In this document: positions 16,328-21,369 of the stretch, piece after piece | Layout: the number at the start of each line of letters is the position of its first letter | Position numbering within the stretch: the first letter of the stretch is position 1 | Origin: UBA3210 sp963653535 | GTDB taxonomy: Bacteria > Bacillota_I > Bacilli_A > RFN20 > CAG-449 | Reading direction: 5' to 3' | NCBI GenBank assembly: GCA_963653535.1 | Contig: CAVJWU010000025.1 | Span: 1 to 21,369 of the forward strand | Length of the DNA stretch: 21,369 bases | Position numbers and translations under genes: made by a program | Notes under the pieces: model-generated | Told to the model about the DNA's origin: nothing | The model's database searches: none | What the model saw: only the letters and a program-made list of their open reading frames with translations

Positions 16328-16780
16328 TTATCTTTCTATCTTCTTTGATTCTCTATCTAAATCACGTTGTTTAATAGTCTCTCTTTTATCGTAAAGTTTC
16401 TTACCTTTTGCTAGAGCGATTTCTGCTTTTACTTTACCATTTTTAAAATAAATCTTAGTACAAACTAAAGTATAACCTTTTTCTTTAATTTTTTGACCTA
16501 GTTTAAAAATTTCTCTTTTATGAAGTAAAAGTTTTCTTGTTCTTAAAGGTTCATGATTAAAAATATTGCCATTAAAGAAAGGAGCAATATTTAATCCTAA
16601 TATATAAGCTTCACCATTTTTAATAATCGCATAAGATTCATTTAAGCTCGCTCCATTAAATCTTATTGATTTTATTTCTGTTCCTTTGAGTTCAATACCT
16701 GCTTCAGTAAAGTCGGATAAGAAATATTCAAAATGTGCTTTTTTGTTTTGAGCGATAATCTTTATATTTTCATTTTCCAT
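16328..16780 (-). CDS. smpB: SsrA-binding protein SmpB
   Basis: Binds tmRNA and brings it to stalled ribosomes for trans-translation. The 150-residue length is normal. Family blocks are clear: NKKAHFEYF (12-20), GIELKGTEIKSIR (28-40), NHEPLRTRKLLLHKREI (75-91) and GKVKAEIALAKGKKLYDKR (115-133), followed by a basic C-terminal tail that would enter the mRNA channel. It lies 30 bases after rnr in the standard secG-rnr-smpB order; RNase R degrades the faulty mRNAs that SmpB-tmRNA releases. No Shine-Dalgarno sequence is visible before the ATG; the upstream bases are almost only A and T. The tmRNA gene is not in the window. Confidence 0.97.
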   Translation of the reverse strand: MENENIKIIAQNKKAHFEYFLSDFTEAGIELKGTEIKSIRFNGASLNESYAIIKNGEAYILGLNIAPFFNGNIFNHEPLRTRKLLLHKREIFKLGQKIKEKGYTLVCTKIYFKNGKVKAEIALAKGKKLYDKRETIKQRDLDRESKKIER

Positions 16781-16810
16781 ATAATTTTTAATTTCGTTTT
16801 TAACGTAAAA

Positions 16811-18940
16811 TTATCTACGTTTTCTCATTTTCTTTCTTTTGACATTAGTAAATTTAGGTCTTTTAATATGTTTAATAACTTTTTCTTCATTCAATAAAGT
16901 AAAAGTAATTCGATGAGTATCAATATCAACTGCTTTAACTGAAATTGATACGATATCACCTAAAGAAATACTCTTTTTAGTAAAGGCTCCAGTCGCAGAC
17001 ATATATGTTTCATTAAATGTATATGTATCACTTAAATCCATAAAATCAACAAATCCGTTGATGCCATTATCAAGTTCAACAAAGAAGCCTTTATTAGTCA
17101 TACCATTAATATAGCCTTTAAATTCTTCATCAATATGTTTAGACATGTATTTGGCTGATTCTAAATCATCTACATCTCTTTCAATCGAGATTGCACGACG
17201 TTCAAAAATAGAACAATTTTCTGCAATAAAAGCAATTTCTTCTTCAAAAGTAGAATCAAAATCAATATTACCTTCAACTAAATATCGATCAATTAAACGA
17301 TGAACTAATAAATCAGGATATCTTCTAATTGGTGAAGTAAAATGAGTGTATGAAGTTGAACTTAAGCCAAAGTGATGTTTGTTATAAGGAGCATAACGCG
17401 CTTTAGCTAAAGAACGTAGAAGCATCATTGAAAGAATTTTCTTCTTAGTTTCATCATTTACATTTCTAATAAAATTAGCGAGTTCAATAGGTTTAACTAC
17501 AAGAGGATCAAAATCTACTTTTTCACCTAAATGTGTGGATAGTTTCATAAATGCATCCATCTTTTTAGCTTTAGGTTGTTCATGAATTCGATAGATAAAA
17601 GGTAGTCCCATCGCTTCAATAGTTTCTGAAACTTGTTCATTAGCTGCGATCATTAAATCTTCAATGAGTTTTTCTCCATCACCCTGTGTTCTTTTAACTA
17701 CATCAACAGGTTGACCTTTAGAATCTAAAATGAATTTAATTTCTGTTGTTTCTAAATCAATTGATCCGCGTGCAGATCTATTCTTTCTTATCTTACGAGC
17801 TACTTCATTTAATAAATAAATAAGATCATCAATTTCTCGTGGGAATCTCTTTTCAATCTTTTCTTTATTTAATAATTTATTGACATAATTATATGTTAAT
17901 CGAGCATGTGATCGAATAACACCTTTAGTAATACGACTATTTAAAATATTGCCATAACAATCGACAGTAAATATACAAGATGTAACTAATCGATCAACAT
18001 TAGGATTAAGTGAACAAATACCATTTGATAATTCAAAAGGTAACATTGGTACAACACGGTCTGCAACATAAATAGATGTTCCTCTATTCAAAGCTTCTTT
18101 ATCTAAAGGAGAACCTCTTTTTACGTAATGAGCAACATCTGCAATATGAACTCCGACAATATAGCCTTCTGCACAACGTTCTACTTCAACTGCATCATCA
18201 AAATCTTTCGCATCATCTCCATCGATTGTTACAATTACATGGTCTCTAAAATCTTCTCTACCAACAAGTTCACTTTCTAAAACAGAAGAAGGAATATTTT
18301 TTACTTGTTCAAGAACTTCACTAGGAAAATCAATGGTCGCATTATATGAATAAATAATTTTAGTAATATCAACACCTTTATCAGAAGCTCCTCCAAGAAG
18401 CGAAATTACTTCTAAAAAATAAGTTTCTCTACTTTGACGAATAATTCTACAAGAGGCAATTTTTCCTTTTTCTAAAGGTATAGAAGACTTATCAATTAAG
18501 AATACTGCTTCTTTTGAAGCTATTCCTTTTGCATCTAAATAGAAATAATTATTGTATTCTAAAAGTTCACCAACAATGATGTTCTTGTTTCTTTTAATAA
18601 TTGAATAAACTTCATATTCTGCTTTTCTAAATTGCGCAATTTTCTTAAGATAAACTTCATCATCAAGAATTGCCCCATTAAGATTATAATTAGAAATATA
18701 GACATCCTCTTCTTCACCGATGGAAGCAAAAGAAAAGCCGTCTTTAATTGAAACAATCTTACCTCTAACTAAATTTAATTGTTCAGGTAAATAATAATTT
18801 TTTCTTACTTTAATGATTTTACCTTCATCTTCTAATTGACCTAAGACTTCGAGAGTTTCATTAGTATCGCCAAAAAACTCAAGTAAAACCTTGAGTGGTA
18901 ATGAATGTTTCTTTAATAGTTCAATAATTCTTTCTTTCAT
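16811..18940 (-). CDS. rnr: Ribonuclease R
   Basis: 3'-to-5' exoribonuclease that degrades structured and defective RNA. Domains in order: an N-terminal winged-helix-like region (1-55), cold-shock domains (about 56-180), and the RNB catalytic domain (about 225-560) with IDGDDAKDFDDA at 239-250, giving metal-binding D240, D246, D248 and D249. The late catalytic block HFTSPIRRYPD is at 533-543. An S1 RNA-binding domain (about 605-685) and a short Lys/Arg tail complete it. The 709 residues are normal for a Gram-positive enzyme. AAGGA supports the start. It is placed between secG and smpB, as in many Bacilli, with a hairpin between it and secG. Confidence 0.97.
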   Translation of the reverse strand: MKERIIELLKKHSLPLKVLLEFFGDTNETLEVLGQLEDEGKIIKVRKNYYLPEQLNLVRGKIVSIKDGFSFASIGEEEDVYISNYNLNGAILDDEVYLKKIAQFRKAEYEVYSIIKRNKNIIVGELLEYNNYFYLDAKGIASKEAVFLIDKSSIPLEKGKIASCRIIRQSRETYFLEVISLLGGASDKGVDITKIIYSYNATIDFPSEVLEQVKNIPSSVLESELVGREDFRDHVIVTIDGDDAKDFDDAVEVERCAEGYIVGVHIADVAHYVKRGSPLDKEALNRGTSIYVADRVVPMLPFELSNGICSLNPNVDRLVTSCIFTVDCYGNILNSRITKGVIRSHARLTYNYVNKLLNKEKIEKRFPREIDDLIYLLNEVARKIRKNRSARGSIDLETTEIKFILDSKGQPVDVVKRTQGDGEKLIEDLMIAANEQVSETIEAMGLPFIYRIHEQPKAKKMDAFMKLSTHLGEKVDFDPLVVKPIELANFIRNVNDETKKKILSMMLLRSLAKARYAPYNKHHFGLSSTSYTHFTSPIRRYPDLLVHRLIDRYLVEGNIDFDSTFEEEIAFIAENCSIFERRAISIERDVDDLESAKYMSKHIDEEFKGYINGMTNKGFFVELDNGINGFVDFMDLSDTYTFNETYMSATGAFTKKSISLGDIVSISVKAVDIDTHRITFTLLNEEKVIKHIKRPKFTNVKRKKMRKRR

Positions 18941-18963
18941 GATTTTCCTTCTTTTTTCTTTCT

Positions 18964-18991
18964 TAAAATAAAAGAGGGTTTATTAACCCCC
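18964..18991 (-). terminator. Attenuator-type hairpin between secG and rnr
   Basis: On the minus strand a seven-pair stem with one mismatch (18991-18985 with 18980-18974, loop of four) directly follows the secG stop. It is trailed by TCTTTTATTTT. It probably gives partial termination, making secG transcript more abundant than rnr-smpB. Confidence 0.65.
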
Positions 18992-18998
18992 TTAATGA

Positions 18999-19220
18999 TT
19001 AGCCAAAATACTTAGTTAAAAGTGTGAATAAGAAGAAGATAATACCAACAATTAATGTTGCGATTGATACAACTTTTTCACTACCTCTTTCTTTAGTTTT
19101 TGCAAAGATGTTCATCTTAGATCCGCCGGTAATCGCACCAGAAGCACCATTAGATTTACCACCTTGTAATAATGTTAAAATAATCATTAAGATTGATACA
19201 ATAATTAATACAATTTCCAT
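18999..19220 (-). CDS. secG: Preprotein translocase subunit SecG
   Basis: Small subunit of the SecYEG protein-export channel. At 73 residues it has the family shape: a first membrane segment (about 2-18) ending in LLQGGKSNGASGAITGG, a cytoplasmic loop with GGSKMNIFAKT, and a second membrane segment (about 50-68). AAGGAGG lies seven bases before the ATG. It is the first gene of the secG-rnr-smpB operon. Confidence 0.95.
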   Translation of the reverse strand: MEIVLIIVSILMIILTLLQGGKSNGASGAITGGSKMNIFAKTKERGSEKVVSIATLIVGIIFFLFTLLTKYFG

Positions 19221-19239
19221 AAAGCCTCCTTAAGAGTCT

Positions 19240-19268
19240 TTTATATAATACAACAAAATATAGCAAAA
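19240..19268 (-). promoter_or_regulatory. Probable secG operon promoter
   Basis: On the minus strand TATAAA (19245-19240) lies in the short leader of secG. The best -35 match at 17-base spacing is TTTTGC (19268-19263), which is poor; TTGCTA at 15-base spacing is an alternative. The position is right for a divergent promoter, but the exact assignment is uncertain. Confidence 0.4.
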
Positions 19269-19304
19269 CACTATTAATTTTTTTAATATTTCATGATATT
19301 TATA

Positions 19305-19333
19305 ATGACATTAACTAGAAGTTAACCTATAAT
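19305..19333 (+). promoter_or_regulatory. Promoter of the folate-uptake gene
   Basis: ATGACA (19305-19310), a 17-base spacer and a perfect TATAAT (19328-19333). The predicted start near 19340 coincides with the first base of the riboswitch aptamer (19341), which supports both calls. Confidence 0.8.
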
Positions 19334-19340
19334 GCTTTTA

Positions 19341-19461
19341 ACAGAGTTGTTAGAAAGCGTTAAGTGTCTATTTCTAGGATAAAGATTTAGGACGAACACG
19401 TCAGTGGCGGTTTTCTAACTTGTCCGCTGTAAGAATGCGGGCCTCTATAGGAGGTCTTTTT
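19341..19461 (+). ncRNA. Tetrahydrofolate riboswitch with expression platform
   Basis: Aptamer at 19341-19430. P1 pairs ACAG 19341-19344 with CTGT 19427-19430. P2 pairs TTAGAAA (19350-19356) with TTTCTAA (19413-19419). The conserved GCGTTAAGTG follows at 19357-19366, and GTGT 19363-19366 pairs with ACAC 19396-19399. TGGCGG (19405-19410) is the matching 3' block. The order fits the THF family found before folT genes. Downstream, GTCCGC 19422-19427 can pair with GCGGGC 19437-19442, or GGCCTC 19440-19445 can pair with GAGGTC 19451-19456, hiding the AGGAGG ribosome site (19449-19454) ahead of five T. Ligand-stabilised P1 would favour the second form, so folate should turn expression off. Confidence 0.88.
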
Positions 19462-19463
19462 AT

Positions 19464-20666
19464 ATGAAGAAAAACACAATTTATAAATTAATATCCTTTT
19501 ATATCATAGTCGTTATTATAGGCTTTCTAGGAGGATATTTTATAACTAATTTAATTAATAAACAAAATGAAACATTCGTTTCTTCTTTTACATTAAAAGA
19601 AGGCGATTATAACGCAAATTTAGACTCTTTGAATGATGAAAACTTCCTTAAAGAAGTTATTAATAATCATCCTTCTTTAAGTCTTGAATCAATCGATGTT
19701 ACTTCTTTACTTAATAATCATGATTTCATTCTTACATCGGAAAATGATGTATATACAATTACTACTAAAACAAGATATTATGAAACAAGTTATATTTTTT
19801 CAAGTAACAAAGTTATTTCAAGAGCTTCTACTTTCATTAAATATTCTCTTTTCGATTTAGTCGGTAAGAATAATGTCACTTTCTTAAATTCGAATATTGG
19901 AGAAATTAAAAATTCTCTTTCTTGTCCGCTTGGAGGATTAATTGGTATTACTAGTTTAAGTTTAATTGTGACTATAATCATTTTAATCATTCCGAAAAAA
20001 AACGTGAATGATTTTACCTTTGATAATGAGGAAACCTTTAAACATCCTTTTTCACTAACTTATTGGAAAAAAGCATGCACTGAATTAAAAAGTACGAAAA
20101 AGATTGTTACCTTAGGTATGTTATTTTCTTTAGTATTACTTTCAAAATTTATTTCTTTACCAAGTGGATTCGCTAATCTAAATATTAGTTTAGGATTTAT
20201 TTTCTTAGCGATTATCGGTTATATCTATGGACCAGTAGTAGCTTTTATTATTGGCGCATCAAGCGATATAATTGGTTATTTTATTAATCAAAGCGCCTAT
20301 GTATTTAATTTAGGTTATACCTTACAGGCCGCTCTAGCATGTTTTGTTTACGGTATCTTATTTTATAAAACAAGAATGACTTTTTCTAAAGTCTTATTAT
20401 CAAGAATTATTATTAACTTTATTTTAAATGTGTTGATGGGTAGTTTCTTAATGATCATTGTTTATTATCAAGGTGGCACCATTACTAGCGAACAAATATT
20501 TGCTTCTTTTAAAGTATATGCATTAGTTTATTCTTTACCAAAGAATATCATTTGTTTATTACCTCAAAGCATTCTTCTTTTCGCCATAATAAAAGTGATA
20601 TCACCGATACTTGCAAGATTTAATTACATCTCAAAAGAAGTATCTAATAATATCACTTTAATTTAA
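19464..20666 (+). CDS. folT: FolT-like folate ECF transporter S component with an extra N-terminal membrane module
   Basis: Residues ~212-385 resemble the folate-binding S component: GMLFSLVLLSKFISLP (218-233), then NISLGFIFLAIIGYIYGPVVAFIIGASSDIIGY (240-272), GYTLQAALACFVYGILFYK and NFILNVLMGSF. FolT proteins are usually ~170-200 residues; this one has 400. The extra N-terminal part consists of a membrane segment (8-31), about 120 extracytoplasmic residues, a second segment (156-176) and a charged cytoplasmic stretch (177-211). I do not recognise that module; the helix-domain-helix shape and FLKEVINNHPSLSLESI recall Wzz-type domains only faintly. The THF riboswitch supports folate as substrate. 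The energising EcfAA'T proteins are not encoded here. The gene ends immediately next to convergent tdk, with no terminator between. Confidence 0.85.
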   Translation: MKKNTIYKLISFYIIVVIIGFLGGYFITNLINKQNETFVSSFTLKEGDYNANLDSLNDENFLKEVINNHPSLSLESIDVTSLLNNHDFILTSENDVYTITTKTRYYETSYIFSSNKVISRASTFIKYSLFDLVGKNNVTFLNSNIGEIKNSLSCPLGGLIGITSLSLIVTIIILIIPKKNVNDFTFDNEETFKHPFSLTYWKKACTELKSTKKIVTLGMLFSLVLLSKFISLPSGFANLNISLGFIFLAIIGYIYGPVVAFIIGASSDIIGYFINQSAYVFNLGYTLQAALACFVYGILFYKTRMTFSKVLLSRIIINFILNVLMGSFLMIIVYYQGGTITSEQIFASFKVYALVYSLPKNIICLLPQSILLFAIIKVISPILARFNYISKEVSNNITLI

Positions 20667-21260
20667 TTATTGATTAAAAGTTAATTTATGAGGAACTTTA
20701 TGACAATGTCTGCATCGAGGTTCATATTTTTCACTAGCCCCAACAATTACAATATCATCTTCATAAAAACTAGGTTCACCATTAACAATTCTTTGTGAAC
20801 GAGTGGCATTAGCCCCACATACAACACAAATTGCCGTTAATTTTGTTACGTCTTCCGCAAGACACAAGAGTCTTGGCATAATTGAAAAAGGGTCTCCTCT
20901 AAAATCATTATCTAAGCCTGCGCAGATGACCCTAATTCCTTTAGTCGCTAAATCTTCAACGACATCTAAAATGCCTTCATCGAGAAATTGAACTTCATCA
21001 AAACAAACTGCATCAACTTCTCCTTTAATGTATTTATAAACATCTTGTGAAGTAGTTAAGTTATAACATTTAGCTTTTGATTTATTATGAGAAACTACTT
21101 CATCTTCAGAATATCGATTATCAATTTTAGGTTTAAAAACAATAACCTTTTTATGTGCGAATTCTAATCTTCTAATTCTTCTAATTAATTCTTCTGATTT
21201 TCCAGCAAACATTGGTCCGCAGATCACTTCTATCCATCCTGGTCTAGTATTAAATTCCAT
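20667..21260 (-). CDS. tdk: Thymidine kinase
   Basis: Phosphorylates thymidine with ATP to dTMP in pyrimidine salvage. It is a type II (tetrameric, zinc-containing) enzyme of 197 residues. Motifs: P-loop GPMFAGKS (15-22), FDEVQF (87-92) with catalytic E89, GLDNDFRGDPF (115-125), the lasso region, and zinc cysteines C145-VV-C148 and C183-RH-C186. Y179 in YEPRCRHC is the usual nucleoside-contacting tyrosine region. The start has an AGAGGT site and a good promoter. Folate supply and thymidine salvage are both inputs to dTMP, so the neighbourhood with folT is metabolically sensible, although the genes are on opposite strands. Confidence 0.97.
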   Translation of the reverse strand: MEFNTRPGWIEVICGPMFAGKSEELIRRIRRLEFAHKKVIVFKPKIDNRYSEDEVVSHNKSKAKCYNLTTSQDVYKYIKGEVDAVCFDEVQFLDEGILDVVEDLATKGIRVICAGLDNDFRGDPFSIMPRLLCLAEDVTKLTAICVVCGANATRSQRIVNGEPSFYEDDIVIVGASEKYEPRCRHCHKVPHKLTFNQ

Positions 21261-21287
21261 ATTCTCTTACCTCTTTCAACTCTATAT

Positions 21288-21316
21288 ATTCTATCTTAGA
21301 GGAAAAAGAATAACAA
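21288..21316 (-). promoter_or_regulatory. Promoter of tdk
   Basis: On the minus strand TTGTTA (21316-21311), a 17-base spacer and TAGAAT (21293-21288) precede the gene. Transcription would start near 21281, about 20 bases before the ATG. Confidence 0.7.
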
Positions 21317-21349
21317 TTTGTAAATATTGTAAATTTTATCATTCTCTTT

Positions 21350-21369
21350 TCAAAAAAAATGACCCACTA
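21350..21369 (-). terminator. Partial terminator of an off-window gene
   Basis: Read leftward, the edge sequence TAGTGGGTCA followed by eight T looks like the 3' arm and T tract of an intrinsic terminator. Its 5' arm would lie beyond the window. This would end a leftward gene upstream of tdk. Confidence 0.45.

Overview
The window reads as chromosomal DNA of a low-GC, Gram-positive-type bacterium, most likely a Bacilli/Erysipelotrichia/Mollicutes-like lineage. The support is AT-rich DNA, strong AGGAGG ribosome sites, lipoproteins with Ser-rich linkers after the lipobox cysteine, a streptococcal Ami-type oligopeptide transporter, group II ECF vitamin uptake subunits, and a secG-rnr-smpB operon. 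All genes are intact in the standard code. None of the 18 stop codons is TGA (14 TAA, 4 TAG). No mobile element, CRISPR array, tRNA or rRNA was seen.

Left edge to 2.05 kb (thiamine): a TPP riboswitch precedes thiT (ECF thiamine-binding subunit), which overlaps a small membrane-protein gene. Thiamine pyrophosphokinase converges on this pair, so uptake and activation of thiamine lie side by side. From 2.08 to 4.12 kb there is a five-segment membrane protein with a long acidic repeat tail, with its own promoter.

4.2-15.3 kb (peptide uptake): a leftward operon oppA-oppB-oppC-oppD-oppF, then a lipoprotein with a transglutaminase-like domain and leucine-rich repeats, then a membrane-anchored extracytoplasmic protein. 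A promoter lies before oppA and a hairpin between oppA and oppB. Three transporter subunits are remodelled relative to streptococcal Ami proteins. OppA appears circularly permuted: its usual C-terminal ~110 residues sit directly after the signal peptide and Ser linker, and the protein stops where that segment would normally begin. OppB carries an extra beta-rich segment of ~115 residues. OppD carries ~240 residues of predicted coiled coil between Walker A and the Q-loop. OppC and OppF look ordinary. The permuted OppA is the most unusual thing in the window.

15.35-19.25 kb: a leftward operon secG, rnr (RNase R), smpB, an unrecognised 201-residue protein and a small membrane protein, ending at a clear terminator. 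This covers protein export, RNA decay and trans-translation.

19.3 kb to right edge: a promoter and a tetrahydrofolate riboswitch with a legible switching mechanism precede a FolT-like folate uptake subunit fused to an extra N-terminal module with one extracytoplasmic domain. Thymidine kinase (tdk) converges on it. Both ECF substrate-binding subunits are solitary, so they must share an energising EcfA-EcfA'-EcfT module encoded outside the window. Family comparisons are from memory; no searches were run.
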